DNA from: Stomorhina lunata
Lineage: Eukaryota; Arthropoda; Insecta; Diptera; Rhiniidae
Assembly: GCA_933228675.1 (NCBI GenBank)
Contig: OW121741.1
Coordinates: forward strand, 60,324,863-60,388,862
Direction of reading: 5' to 3'
DNA: 64,000 nucleotides
A program made the translations under genes and the position numbers. Below the pieces are notes generated by a model. That model ran no database searches. It was not told where the DNA came from and was given only the letters and a program-made list of their open reading frames with translations. The number at the start of each line of letters is the position of its first letter. Within the stretch, counting starts at the first letter, position 1. Below are positions 35,831 through 48,752 of the stretch, in pieces.

Positions 35831-37318
35831 CGTTTGTAATTATTAGTGATCGTAGACCCCATAAAAATTATACCGATTGACTCAGAATCGGGAGGAGAAT
35901 CGATTAAGCGATGTCCGTCTGTCTGTCTGTCTGTCCGTCTGTCTGTCTGTTGAAATTAAGTTTCTAAAGCCCCTGGAGAATGGACCTACATAAATTATAT
36001 ACCAGATTTTAATAAATTCTCCCGCAATGAACGCTATTCAATTTCATTAAAATCGGTTTATAAACACCGAAAATATCGAAAAAATACCAAAAATTAGACG
36101 AAAATTTTAAAATTTTTTATTGAAACACACTTTTAAATAACAAGAGAAAAATGATACTCCTGGTGTACATGTGATAATATATTATATATCAGATTGTAGG
36201 AAATGGTTCCCCAAAACACTCTGTAAAATTTTATCAAAATCGGCCCATAAACAACTGAGATACCGCCAAAACACTAAATTTGATGTATCGCAAATTGCCC
36301 AAAGTACGCGTTAGAGAATGTTTGTTGAAAAAATGAAATGCAGAAATAGGAAAAACCATCCTCCTGGAGCACGGACATACATAAATTTTATATCAGATTT
36401 TAGGAAATTCTCCCACCAAGCACGTTATTAAATTTTATCAAAACCGGTCCATAAACAACTGAGATATCGCCAAAGCGCTACTTGTGATGTGCAGCAAATT
36501 CCCCAAAGTACGTGTCTAAGAAATTTTGTTTACATTTTGTAAGTATTGTTTCAGCGATATCTCAGGTGTTTATGGACCGATTGTGATGAAATTTGACAGC
36601 GTTCTTTGTAGGAGGATTTCCTAAAATCTGATATATAAACTCCACAAATCTGATTATGAATACCATTCAAATTGTACCGATCGACTCAGAATCGGCAGGA
36701 GAATCGATTTCGCGAAGTCCATCCGTCCGTCTACCTGTCTGTCCTTTTTTCTGTTGTAGTCAAGTTTTTGGAGCTCTGTTTTGTCGATATTTTAGATGTT
36801 TATTTTGATCAAATTTAATAGCGTTCTACGCATCGGATTACCTAAATTCTGATGCACTTGGTAATTTTTGGTAGATATAATTTAGTGTTTAAGCGATATT
36901 TAGGTGTTTGATATTTAGGTGATCGACAACGATGAAATTCAGGGTGGGATGATATCCTAAAATTTTGTGTAAAATGCATATGGGTATACCTTCCAGGAGC
37001 TCCACAAATCTGATTTTAGCAGACAGACACACTGCATTTATCTTAATTTTGTGTCTGACTTTTGAACATTATGATAATATTTGAGAATGTATTATATATC
37101 AAATTATAGGTAATCTTCCCAGGAAGTACAAAAATGCAGCTAAGTACATGATATTCGTTCAAAACCTACATATGTATGTATGTATCTCACATATCAACGA
37201 AAATTAAAATTTTTTAATTGCAATTGGGAGAAATCCGTTCACGTTTGACAATTGCTCCCGTATAACTTCGTCTAAGGCAATCTTTTAGTAGCTAATAAAT
37301 AACAAATTATAATTATCT

Positions 37319-37381
37319 TTATACTAAATATCATCATCGTATTTATTGTAATAGATACGATGATGACATTTAGTATAAAGA
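37319..37381. repeat. Hairpin-forming inverted repeat
   Basis: TTTATACTAAATATCATCAT and its following CGTATTTA pair with TAGATACGATGATGACATTT and AGTATAAA across a short TTGTAA loop. Only one arm exists in the paralogous element (49,795-49,830), so the second arm arose by local inverted duplication. Confidence 0.75.
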
Positions 37382-37889
37382 CTAACTAACTTCAGATTAA
37401 TAAGTAAATCTTCAGTAAATTTTCCACCAAAGCTGATATCCATTCATTTATGTATCTAAAACTAAGAGTGTATACCTTATAATTCTAAGGCTTGTATACA
37501 TTGACAATCATTGTTAAAGCTTTGACCTAAATAAGTCCGCTAACTTCAGAGTTTTACATAACTAATCATTAACCTTTAATAGTTGGATAATTCGTATGAA
37601 TTAAAGTACACAACCCTCACTGGGCACTGTGGTTTTGGGTTGCATGCCAGAATACTTAATATTCATCAAATCGATGTGCTCTTGCAAATCTAAGGGCATC
37701 TACATTTTGAAGCATCTTTTCTGCATGTTTTATCTGGTCTATCGAACTTTATTAAATGTTCGTAAAATAGACACATATCACTTTAGAATCCAAGTGACGC
37801 TGCCTTAGACATCAGCCACCTGCCCAACCTAACCTTTGGGTCCATAACATTCTCCGACTCTTAATTTTAAAGATTCTTTGCATATAATA

Positions 37890-39182
37890 CACTGCATAAA
37901 TAACCTTCCGATGTTTTTTTTTGCTGTAATTTAAAAAAAATGAAAGACTTTGATTCTTCTTGTGGATTATTTTTATTTGGTTTTTTTATTTTTTTTACAT
38001 CAAGTCGAGAATATGATGTCATGCAAATGGCCGCCGTCACAGTTTATTGTCATTTGAGCCCTTTTTATGGCATTTTCCATCACTTTGGCCAAAACTTCCG
38101 GCGATAGGTCCTCACATTCTTGACGGATATTGTTTTTAAGAGCTGCAAGAGTCTAAGGCTTGTTGACATAAACCCGCGACTTCAAAAAGCCCCACAAAAA
38201 GAAGTCTGCAGCGGTCAAATCAGGCGATCTTGCTGGCCAGTGCAAATCGCCAAAACGGAAGATTATGCATCCTTCAGCATATCGGTTGTGGCACGTGCAG
38301 TGTATGCCGTTGCACCGTCCTGTTGGAACCACATGTTTTCCAATCCCAATTCATCAAGTTGCGGCAAACGGAACTCGTTAATCATTGCTCTGTAGCGCTC
38401 ACCATTCACAGTAACCGTTTGGCCCGCTACGTCTTCGAAGAAAAAAGGTCCGATGACTCCTCCAGCGAAAACAGCACACCATACAGTGACTTTGAGCGGG
38501 TGTAGTTGCTCTTCGTGGGTTACACGCGGATTTTCACGTAAATTTTGCTTATTTACGTACCCGCTAAGATGGAAATGGGCCTCATCACCCATGATTATTT
38601 TTGGTGAAAAATCATCTTCCTCTTGGTGGTGATTAAGGATGGCTTGAGTGTATGTTAGACGCGATCGGCGGTCAGCAGCTAACAGCTGATGCACCGTCTG
38701 GACTTTGTACGGAAACATCTTCAAATCTTTTACCAAAATTCGCTGCAAAGACCGTCGACTGATACCCATTTGCGTGGCACGTCGTCTGGTCGATGTCGAC
38801 GTCGCTTCCATGACATCCTCGGCTACAGCAGCAATATTCTCTACAGAACGGGGACTCCGGGGTCTGCCACGCCTGGTAACATCTCGTGTTGTGCCAGTCT
38901 CTTCGAGGCGAGCGGCTAAACGTCGCAGTATTTCACCAGTACGCGTTGGACGGCCAGGAAATCTGCGACGAAATTCACATTGTGCCAAAGTCACCGACCG
39001 ATTATTGTTCAAATAAATAGTCACCAATATTCCGCGTTCTGGAGCAGTGTAGAGTAACATTGTTTATTAACGTGTATTTTGCAAGTGTTTACTACACAAA
39101 TGTCAAAACAGAATTGACATTAGGGGCCAATCGCAAAATTTAGAGCATTTTCTGATAGGAGGATTACTTTTGCGCCACCTTT
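37890..39182 (-). mobile_element. Tc1/mariner-superfamily transposon
   Basis: Inserted in the family C element. The paralogous empty site at 48,840-48,870 shows the target, and TA flanks both ends. The ends are imperfect inverted repeats (TGCATAAATAACCTTCC against GGCGCAAAAGTAATCCTCC). Encodes a broken transposase. Confidence 0.8.
38000..39060 (-). pseudogene. Tc1/mariner-superfamily transposase, inactivated
   Basis: The transposase would bind the terminal repeats and cut and paste the element. The N-terminal part has helix-turn-helix character (RFPGRPTRTGEILRRLAARL; MGISRRSLQRILVKDL). The catalytic core has MGDEAHFHLSGYVNKQN (first Asp) and WFQQDGATAYTAR (second Asp). The 265-residue frame (39,060-38,263) ends just after MLKDA through a small deletion. 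The third acidic residue lies downstream in another frame (WPARSPDLTAADFFLWGFLK), and a TAG stops that frame again in NKP. The C-terminus (CDGGHLHDIIFST) ends at about 38,000. Related to insect DDxD mariner-like families; the exact subfamily is not certain. Confidence 0.85.
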
Positions 39183-39390
39183 TACTAGTATAACCAAATA
39201 TTGCTAGGAATTACATTTAGTATGAACAAAAGAAAATTAATATACATATTTGTGTGGGGCTCAACTAAGTCAGTAAACAGAAACTATATAATTATCAATA
39301 TATTCTTACGATGTTGTACTTTACTTTTGGAACACCATTGGTAAAGGGTTTCCAAGATTCGGCAAAGCCGAATATACCACTCTTACTTGT

Positions 39391-40128
39391 TTCTCTTCAC
39401 TCAGGAAATTATTACAGTAACTGATTGTATGTTGTTTAGGAAATTTTCCGTTATGTTGTTTTCAAATTAATATTCATTTAAATTTATATGAAAATTGATT
39501 TTTAACATATTTATACAACCTACAAAAAAATACTGAAAATCCGTAACATTTGAAAATATCAGTTGTTTAGTTTTTATAAATTTTTTAAATTTTTGTATCA
39601 AATATAATTCGTATTTGTTTAATTATTGGTTTTCCTTAAGTATCTTAGGTTTGATTACTGAAGAAACTTTCTATAATACTGGCCGCCTATCACAGGGTAT
39701 TGCCTAAGCAAACAACAAACTTTGTTTTGTCTGCTTGTTTTTTTGATGCCTTAAAGGATATAACCTTTTTATGGTTTCGTCTTTTATGTTACGTTAATTA
39801 CAAAAACAAATGAAAATTGTCCGTTTTACGGAAATTTTACGTAGTTTTTTACCATTCAATTTTTTAAAAATAAATAAAAATTTCCTTTTTTTATACTAAA
39901 AATGTAGTTTAAATTTTTGTCAGTCATTTTTTTGAAAACAACTGAATATTCCGTTTTTAAAACTGAAAATGTAGTTTAAATATTTATCAGTTAAATTTAA
40001 ATGAAATATTTATTGAATTTGAATGAAAAATCAGTTGACCGGTTTTTAAATGAATATATTTATTCATTTCAAATTACATTTTAAGTTAATTTTACTTACA
40101 TAATATTCTGAGTGTTGTTATTTAAAAG
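39391..40128. other. AT-rich stretch, no gene recognised
   Basis: Contains two related blocks (AATGTAGTTTAAATTTTTGT at about 39,900 and ACTGAAAATGTAGTTTAAAT at about 39,962) but no coding frame. Confidence 0.4.
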
Positions 40129-40455
40129 TGTTTTTAAATCAAAGATTTTCAAATTTTCGTCTAATTTTTGGTATTTTAATTCGATATTTTATTTGTTTAT
40201 TGACCGATTTTGATGAAATTTAATAGCGTTCGTTGCGGGATCTGATATATAATTCATGTAGATCCATCCTCCACGGGCTTCATAAACTTAATTTCAACAG
40301 ACGGACTGACAGACAGACGGACATGGCTTAATAGATTCTGCTCCCGATTCTGAGTCGATCGGTATAATTTTTATGGAGTCTACGATCACTAATAAAAAAA
40401 TTACAAACTGATGCACAAACATATAATACACTTTCACCTATTTTCAAAGGGTATA
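40129..40455 (+). mobile_element. Helitron-like family C 3' terminal fragment
   Basis: Matches 50,818-51,170: CGTCTAATTTTTGGTATTTT, CGATTCTGAGTCGATCGG, GTCTACGATCACTAATAAAA and an imperfect terminal hairpin before GGGTATAAAAAG. Confidence 0.75.
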
Positions 40456-40520
40456 AAAAGAGATTATTCTTTGAAAACATTTTCTTATGCATGCAGTCTA
40501 ATTTAAAAACTCTCTTTTAA

Positions 40521-40884
40521 ACAAGTAAGAAAGTGCTATAGTCGGTCAAGCCCGACTATACGATACTCTTCACCACTAAGGTCAAAGGTGTTATTTTGTA
40601 TAAAGACAAATATTTGCTTAATTTTGCCATCATACAAACATATTCTCAAAACTTATACATTTAAGCTGTTTCCTTCATTTGGACTTATGTGAGAGCTAGT
40701 GTCAAATGTGGACCAATTGTCTCGAAATTTGGCAAATTGATTACAGTTGGTACAAAAATTATATATGCAAAAAATAATCTTAAAATTCTCATTATCTTTG
40801 GATTTACGAGCGTTTTAGTGAATTTTATCTCATTTAGTACGTTTTGTGGACCTATTTCAACGAAATTTGGTACAGTGATATAGG
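40521..40884 (+). mobile_element. Helitron-like family A element, left part of a split copy
   Basis: Starts ACAAGTAAGAAAGTGC, has the CGGTCAAGCCCG palindrome, and runs in step with the complete copy at 20.7 kb until ATTTGGTACAGTGATA. There the tail of a LINE begins. The remainder of family A resumes at about 51,888. Confidence 0.8.
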
Positions 40885-40999
40885 TTTAAATTTTTTTTAT
40901 TTATTTATTTAGTCTATGAATACGAATCCTTACAGACTGTTAACAAAAACTATATACGTATACTTAAATTAAAATTATGAAACAGAGTTACGAGTTAAA

Positions 41000-42740
41000 A
41001 AGGACAATGATTTTACATTTAAACATATTATAATTGAGATTAAAATCAACAAATTGGTATAATTCATTATATTGTCTGCATAACCTAACAAATGGGTCTG
41101 CATTGGCATAATTCGTTCCACAAAATTTTACAAACAAAGACTTATAATAAATATCGACAATTACGACGAGGAACATTAAATTTTGGAGATTTTAAAAGAT
41201 ATTCACAATTAATATTTCCATTTACAATATTCAACATAAAACATACATTTAACATAATCCGACGACTTTTTAAGGTAGGCAATTTAATTAAAGCTAATCT
41301 ACTGGTGTATGGTGGTAAATTAGAGTAATTCCATTGAAAACCCTTAAAACAAAACAGTAAGAATTGTTTTTGCACGGACTCAATATGGTCATTATGGATA
41401 TCATAGTAAGGATCCCATATGATGGATCCATATTCATAAATGATTCATCCAGATCCAAAAGATGTTCTCCAAGGTAATAGTTAACCGCAAAGCAATTATT
41501 TCTATAAAACCGCATGCATTTACACTTTTTAAAGTTTAGCTCCATCATATTGTGTTTGCACCAACGGAAAAAGTTATTAAGATCATTTTGAAGATAATTG
41601 TGATCAGCATAATTGTTGAAAGAAAAAAATATTTTTACATTGTGAGCATACATTAAAATATTGCAATATTTAACGACATTAGGAAGGTCATTTATAAACA
41701 ATGAAAATAGTAATGGACCGAGATGACTTCCTTGGGGAACACCCGATGAAACAGCTATGAACTTAGATGTAGTATTAAATATGATTTAATCCAATTTAGG
41801 CTTTTGGAAGTTACACCCAGAAGATTTAATTTTCGTAAAAGAAGAGAGTGATTAACTTTATCAAGCGCCTTGCTAAAATCGGTATATACAGCGTCAGTTT
41901 GCTTCTTGAGTTCAAATGCATAATTAATTAGAGTTGTTAAATGAATAATGTTAGTTGTAGTAGAGCAGCCCTTTCTAAAACCATGTTGGCAAGGTGATAA
42001 TGATGTATGATGGCATAGGAAATCGGCAATTATTTTTTCAAATACTTTCGGGATAACACTTAATTTTGCAATTCCTTTATAATTGGAAATATCAGATTTA
42101 TTGCCCGATTTATGCAGAGGTATAATATATGATTTTGTCCAAAATTTGGGAAAATAACCAAATTGTAATGAAAGTTAAATAAAATAGTTAACGGAATGGT
42201 GAACGATTCAGCACACTGACTTAAAATACTAGCAGGAACACCATCAGGACCATGAGAAAATGACATCTTTAACTTTTTTAGGTTCATTAAGATGGAGTAA
42301 GAATCAATTGTTGGAAAGGATATAATTTGGTTTGATGCAATCTCATATGGATAATTACATTTAACATCAGGTGGAATATACGAGCATGTCAAATAAATCT
42401 TGTTATGCTTAAGTTTTACAGCAACAGCAACAAATTCAATGTCTGCTATATCAGTAACAATGACTTCAGACGGATAAGAACAATTTACAGCAATCAGAAC
42501 CCCACCACCCCTACGAATATTGCGATTATATCTGTATATTTCGTAGCTATTACAAAGAATTTCAGCATTAAATACATTATCATTGAGCCATGTTTCAGTG
42601 AGAATAATAAAATCAAAGGTAAAGTTGTAGCTATTAGACAGAAGAGTAGGCAATTTAGTGTTTAAGCCTCGAACATTTTGGAAGATAATATTTATAAAAT
42701 CATTAGATATATTTAGTTTTTTGGAGCAGATGCACTTCAA
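41000..42740 (-). pseudogene. ORF2 of the nested LINE: endonuclease and RT, decayed
   Basis: The 5' part (42,740-42,370) encodes the endonuclease N-terminus (IIFQNVRGLNTKLP, ILTETWLNDNV, RRGGGVLIAV, LTCSYIPPDV). It is then joined by an internal deletion to the RT start (SFSHGPDGVPASILSQCAES), so the second half of the endonuclease is missing. RT continues in other frames (YKGIAKLSVIPKVFEKI, HGFRKGCSTTTNI, YTDFSKALDKVNH at about 41,770-42,110), with stops and shifts. The palm block at 41,701-41,294 reads FINDLPNV...LMYAHNVKIF, where the usual F/YADD is replaced by AH. The catalytic Asp pair is therefore lost. A C-terminal tail follows to about 41,000. Confidence 0.8.
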
Positions 42741-43439
42741 GGCGGTAGGTTTACTATATTATTAATTCTTCTTGGGGTTTCACTAAATAAGTATTCTCGA
42801 ACGAAAATATTCGCAGACCAAAAGCTACGGTTAACAACATCATCAAAAATTTGCGGGGAAACAGCTATTTTAAAAGAAGTTATACTCCTAGGTTGAAAAT
42901 ATGAAAATTTGTTTATAGAGAAATTTATATCTGTTTCCAGTTTAGAATTTAAGTAGTATTTAACATCCTCGACAGTTGTATCACATGCCAAACGTAAAAC
43001 AAATATATATTTATTTGAAGGAATGACTATTAACGGTTTAGGGGCAACAGCAGACGTGCCAGAGCCCGATGGAGCGGATTGGGTGTCAGCTAAAAGCACA
43101 TCAGGATGAACATAACTTAACGGCTTATCAAATTTCAAAGAATTATAAGGAGCTACATCTGGAACATTAGAAAAGTCTTCAGGTACAACTTTATTCAAGT
43201 GTGTGAAGTTAAATTCGTCAAGTTAAATACGTCCCACAAAAATGTTAATAACATTACAGGGCACTGTTAAATATATGAATTTAAAAATATATGATTTTTT
43301 CGTAGAAAAAACACAAAAATATAAAAAATTTAGATTATTTAAGTAAAAAACAATCAGAATTTATAATTTTTTGTTAAATAAATTTTATAAAAAACTTGTA
43401 TTAAGAGCTACGTGCAATTATATAGGCGCATATTTGTTG

Positions 43440-45295
43440 CACCAAAAAGGCAATTGCGAAGAGACCTGAATAGGGTTTCGATATATCGTTGCAAAGCTCT
43501 AAGGGAGTAGATTCCAAAACTATATTCAGTATATGCAGTTGTTTCTCAGGAAAAAATTGACAGCATGTGGAATTTAATAAAAAGTGATATGAAGTTATAA
43601 GGACTTTGAAGATCTGTAGAGGCCATTTCGGACAGACCTGAATGAGGTAGCGACATACTGGGTGAAAGCTCTAAGGGAGTAGATTCCATAACTATAATCA
43701 GTATATGCAGTTGTTTCTCAGGAAAAAATTGACAGCATGTGGAATGTAGTAAAAAGTGATATGAAGTTATAAGGACTTTGAAGCTCTGTAGGGGCCATTT
43801 CGGACAGACCTGAATGAGGTTGTGACATACTGGGTGAAAGCTCTAAGGGAGTAGATTCCATAACTATAATCAGTATATGCAGTTGTTTCTCAGGAAAATT
43901 TTACAAGATGTGGAATTTAGTAAAAAGTTATATGAAGTTATAAGGACTTTGAAGCTCTGTAGGGGCCATTTCAGACAGACCTGAATGAGGTTGCGACATA
44001 CTGGGTGAAAGCTCTAAGGGAGTAGATTCCATAACTATAATCAGTATATGCAGTTGTTTCTCAGGAAAAATTTTACAAGATGTGGAATTTAGTAAAAAGT
44101 GATATGAAGTTATAAGGACTTTGAAGCTCTGTAGGGGCCATTTCGGACAGACCTGAATGAGGTTGCGACATACTGGGTGAAAGCTCTAAGGGAGTAGATT
44201 CCATAACTATAATCAGTATATGCAGTTGTTTCTCAGGAAAAATTTTACAAGATGTGGAATTTAGTAAAAAGTGATATGAAGTTATAAGGACTTTGAAGCT
44301 CTGTAGGGGCCATTTCGGACAGACCTGAATGAGGTTGCGACATACTGGGTGAAAGCTCTAAGGGAGTAGATTCCATAACTATAATCAGTATATGCAGTTG
44401 TTTCTCAGGAAAAATTTTACAAGATGTGGAATTTAGTAAAAAGTGATATGAAGTTATAAGGATTTTGAAGCTCTGTAGGGGCCATTTCGGACAGACCTGA
44501 ATGAGGTTGTGACATGCCGGGTGAAAGCTCTAGGGGAGTAGATTTCAAAACTATATTCAGTATGTGCAGTTCTTTCTCAGGAAAAATTTTATAGCATGTG
44601 GAATTTAGTAAAAAGTGATATGAAGTCATAAGGATTTGAAGCTCTGTAGGGGCCATTTCGGACAGACCTGAATCAGGTTGTGACATGCTGGGTGATAGCT
44701 CTAGGGGAGTAGATTTCAAAACTATATTCAGTATATGCAGTTGTTTCTCAGGAAAAATTTTATAGGCTGTGGAATGTAGTAAAAAGTAATATGAAGTCAT
44801 AAGGACTTTGAAGCTCTGTACGGGCCATTTCGGACAGACCTGAATCAGGTTGTGACATATTGGGTGAAAGCTCTAGGGGAGTAGATTCTAAAACTATATT
44901 CAGTATATGCAGTTGTTTCTCAGGAAAAAATTTATAGGATGTGGAATTTAGTAAAAAGTAATATGAAGTCATAAGGACTTTGAAGCTCTGTTGGGGCCAT
45001 TTCGGACAGACCTGAGTCAGGTTGTGACATACTGGGTGATAGCTCTAGGGGAGTAGATTTCAAAACTATATTCAGTATGTGCAGTTCTTTCTCAGGAAAA
45101 ATTTTACAGGATGTGGAATTTAATAAAAAGTCATAAGGACTTTGAAGCTCTGTAGGGGCCATTTCGGACAGACCTGAATCAGGTTGTGACATACTGGGTG
45201 AAAGCTCTAGGGGAATAGATTTCAAAACAATTTTCAGTATATGCTCATTATATGCAGTTGTTCGTCAGGAAACAGTATCCTGAATGTAGCAGAAA
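43440..45295 (-). repeat. Left arm array of 172-bp units
   Basis: About eleven direct units, each with GGGAGTAGATTCC, CAGTATATGCAGTTGTTTCT, GGAATTTAGTAAAAAG, GACTTTGAAGCTCTGTA and GGACAGACCTGAATGAGG. Units become more diverged toward the centre (CAGGTTGTGACAT variants). Short open frames in these units are by-products. Confidence 0.9.
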
Positions 45296-46360
45296 ATCAT
45301 GTGAAATCATATAGACTTTGAAGCGCTGTAAGGGCCATTTTGTACGCTTTATATTTCTTGAAAGGGTTAGATTCCTAAGCTACATTATTTACATAAAAAA
45401 AACAACAAGATTTACATCATTTTTAATTTTTTTTTAAATTTAATAACTGTTTTTAAAAATTAACAAAAATATTAAATTCAGTTGTGGTGGGTATTTATTT
45501 ATTTATACATTATTAATATTAAACAGTATGATATTTATAAAATAAAGTTATATGTTTTTTTTTTTTTAAATCGACTAGATGTTATTAAAAAGTAAACAAC
45601 AAAATATGTATATTTCAATATTTGTACTTGTACTTATGTATATAAAAAACAAAATTATCCAATATTTATCTAAAATTTTGATTTCATACATGAGGTTATT
45701 GAAAAGGAATTTTATTTTATCTTAAAAATAAGACAAATAATATACGATATTCAAATTTATATAAAAAAAATAAAAAACGTTTATATTCACACTGTGTTTT
45801 GGATATTTTAATACCCTCAGCTAATATATGCTAAGTGAGTACAGGGTAAGTTGTCATGTAAAAATCGAAAAACTACAGTATACAATCTTCCTTTTTTTAA
45901 CTCATTGAAAATTTAAAGTTATTAATCAATTTTAAATTATAAAACTCATATACATTTTAAAAGGTTAAAAATATTCTGAAATTGTTTTTTTGAACATAAA
46001 ACTTTCATTTAAAATATTGCAAGAAAAAGTAATTCAAAAAAATAAGTTCAAAATATTTTTGCCAGTCTTTAAAAAAATCTATAGTCAGTAATGAAACTAC
46101 ACCATTTTCAATTGAAAATGAGAAATTTCCACATTGAATTGAGAAATTTCCAATTGAAATTGAGAATTTGTATTTAAAAATGAAAAAATTCCAATTAAAA
46201 TTGAAAATTTTTATTTGAAAATGAGAAAGTTCCAATTGAAATTGAGAATTTGAATTTGAGAAAATTCCAATTGAAATTGAGAAATTTCATTTGAAAATGA
46301 GAAATTTTAAATTGAAAATGAGAATTTTCCATTTGCAAATGAGAATTTTTCATTTAACAG
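45296..46360. other. Spacer of the Foldback-like element
   Basis: AT-rich sequence without a coding frame. The part 46,090-46,355 is a degenerate array of roughly 20-bp units such as TTCCAATTGAAATTGAGAA and TTTGAAAATGAGAAATT. If there was ever a gene here, nothing of it is recognisable. Confidence 0.6.
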
Positions 46361-48240
46361 AGCTTCAAAGTCCTTATGACTTCATATTACTTTTTACTAC
46401 ATACCACGTACTGTAAAATTTTTCCTGAGAAACAACTGCATATACTGAATATAGTTTTGGAATCTACTCCCCTAGAGCTTTCACCCAGTATGTCGCAACC
46501 TCATTCAGGTCTGTCCGAAATGGCCCCTACAGAGCTTCAAAGTCCTTATAACTTCATATCACTTTTTACTAAATTCCACATGCTGTCAATTTTTTCCTGA
46601 GAAACAACTGCATATACTGATTATAGTTTTGGAATCTACTCCCTTAGAAGCTTTAACCAGTATGTCGCAACCTCATTCAGGTCTGTCCGAAATGGCCCCT
46701 ACAGAGCTTCAAAGTCCTTATGACTTTACATCACTTTTTACAACATTCCACATGCTGTCAATTTTTTCCTGAGAAACAACTGCATATACTGAATATAGTT
46801 TTGGAATCTACTCCCTTAGAGCTTTCACCTAGTATGTCGCAACCTCATTCAGGTCTGTCCGAAATGGCCCCTACAGAGCTTCAAAGTCCTTATAACTTCA
46901 TATCACTTTTTACTAAATTCCACATGCTGTAAATTTTTTCCTGAGAAACAACTGCATATACTGAATATAGTTTTGGAATCTACTCCCTTAGAGCTTTCAT
47001 CCAATATGTCGCAACCTCATTCAGGTCTGTCCGAAATGGCCCCTACAGAGCTTCAAAGTCCTTATAACTTCATATCACTTTTTACTAAATTCCACATGCT
47101 GTAAATTTTTTCCTGAGAAACAACTGCATATACTGAATATAGTTTTGGAATCTACTCCCCTAGAGCTTTCACCCAGTATGTCGCAACCTCATTCAGGTCT
47201 GTCCGAAATGGCCCCTACAGAGCTTCAAAGTCCTTATAACTTCATATCACTTTTTACTAAATTCCACATCTTGTAAAATTTTTCCTGAGAAACAACTGCA
47301 TATACTGATTATAGTTATGGAATCTACTCCCTTAGAGCTTTCACCCAGTATGTCGCAACCTCATGCAGGTCTGTCCGAAATGGCCCCTACAGAGCTTCAA
47401 AGTCCTTATAACTTCATATCACTTTTTACTAAATTCCACATGCTGTCAATTTTTTCCTGAGAAACAACTGCATATACTGAATATAGTTTTGGAATCTACT
47501 CCCTTAGAGCTTTCACCCAGTATGTCGCAACCTCATTCAGGTCTGTCCGAAATGGCCCCTACAGAGCTTCAAAGTCCTTATAACTTCATATCACTTTTTA
47601 CTAAATTCCACATCTTGTAAAATTTTTCCTGAGGAACAACTGCATATACTGATTATAGTTATGGAATCTACTCCCTTAGAGCTTTCACCCAGTATGTCGC
47701 AACCTCATTCAGGTCTGTCTGAAATGGCCCCTACAGATCTTCAAAGTCCTTATAACTTCATATAACTTTTTACTAAATTCCACATCTTGTAAAATTTTCC
47801 TGAGAAACAACTGCATATACTGATTATAGTTATGGAATCTACTCCCTTAGAGCTTTCACCCAGTATGTCACAACCTCATTCAGGTCTGTCCGAAATGGCC
47901 CCTACAGAGCTTCAAAGTCCTTATAACTTCATATCACTTTTTACTACATTCCACATGCTGTCAATTTTTTCCTGAGAAACAACTGCATATACTGATTATA
48001 GTTATGGAATCTACTCCCTTAGAGCTTTCACCCAGTATGTCGCTACCTCATTCAGGTCTGTCCGAAATGGCCTCTACAGATCTTCAAAGTCCTTATAACT
48101 TCATATCACTTTTTATTAAATTCCACATGCTGTCAATTTTTTCCTGAGAAACAACTGCATATACTGAATATAGTTTTGGAATCTACTCCCTTAGAGCTTT
48201 GCAACGATATATCGAAACCCTATTCAGGTCTCTTCGGAAT
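46361..48240 (+). repeat. Right arm array of 172-bp units
   Basis: About eleven units in the opposite orientation to the left arm, with GAATCTACTCCC recurring at about 46,460, 46,633, 46,803, 46,976, 47,148 and onward at a spacing near 172 bp. High similarity to the left arm would give an extended hairpin. Confidence 0.9.
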
Positions 48241-48752
48241 TGCCTTTTTGGTGCAACAAATATGCGCCTATATAATTGCACGTAGCTCTTAATACAATTT
48301 TTTTATAAAATTTATTTAACAAAAAATTATAAATTCTGATTGTTTTTTACTTAAATAATCTAAATTTTTTATATTTTTGTGTTTTTTCTACGAAGAAATC
48401 ATATATTTTTAAATTCATATATTTAACAGTGCCCTGTAAAGTTATTAACATTTTTGTGGGACGTATTAAACTTGACGAATTTAACTTCACACACTTACTT
48501 TATTCGAGCTGCCAGATTTTAATACCGATGAAAAACTAATGGAAAGATCTACCAAAGGAGCAGATACAGTTTCAGGTAGATTCTGCTGAATGACAGGTTC
48601 GCTGTTAGGTTTATTTTTATTTCTAGCCGATTTACGGCGTTTAGGTGGTAACTCCGGTGTTTGTAAATTTTTAAGTTGTTTAAAATCTTCAAATAAATTT
48701 CCACAAACATCAAGTTCACTAGATAATGCAGACAGTTTATTTTTTAGATTTA

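Larger units (their letters stand above)
35831..39390 (-). mobile_element. Helitron-like family C element, inverted, carrying a mariner
   Basis: On the minus strand it starts ACAAGTAAGAGTGGTATATT with the TTCGGC...GCCGAA palindrome and ends at the GGTCTACGATCACTAATAAT region near 35,840. It parallels the plus-strand copy at 48,753-51,170 along its length. The extra 1.3 kb is a Tc1/mariner insertion at 37,890-39,182. No helicase gene is present. Confidence 0.75.
43197..48496. mobile_element. Foldback-like element, 5,300 bp, long repeat-built arms
   Basis: The ends are inverted: AAGTGTGTGAAGTTAAATTC at 43,197 and its complement ending at 48,496. A perfect 9-bp target duplication ACTTTATTC lies outside (43,188-43,196 and 48,497-48,505). 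The arms are about 2.1 kb each, with a terminal unique part of about 240 bp and then about 11 tandem units of roughly 172 bp. The centre (about 45,300-46,360) is non-repeated. No transposase frame exists, so it is non-autonomous. Long tandem-repeat arms and a 9-bp duplication fit the Foldback/Mutator-type pattern. Confidence 0.85.

Noticed and set aside
44417..47620. Similar short proteins ending ..SGLSEMAPTELQ repeated on both strands
   Set aside because: They are translations of the 172-bp units of the Foldback-like arms; the unit length is not a multiple of three and frames end at each unit edge.
43430..48250. CRISPR-like array
   Set aside because: The repeats are 172 bp with no spacers, sit in inverted arms of a transposon, and the genome is eukaryotic.
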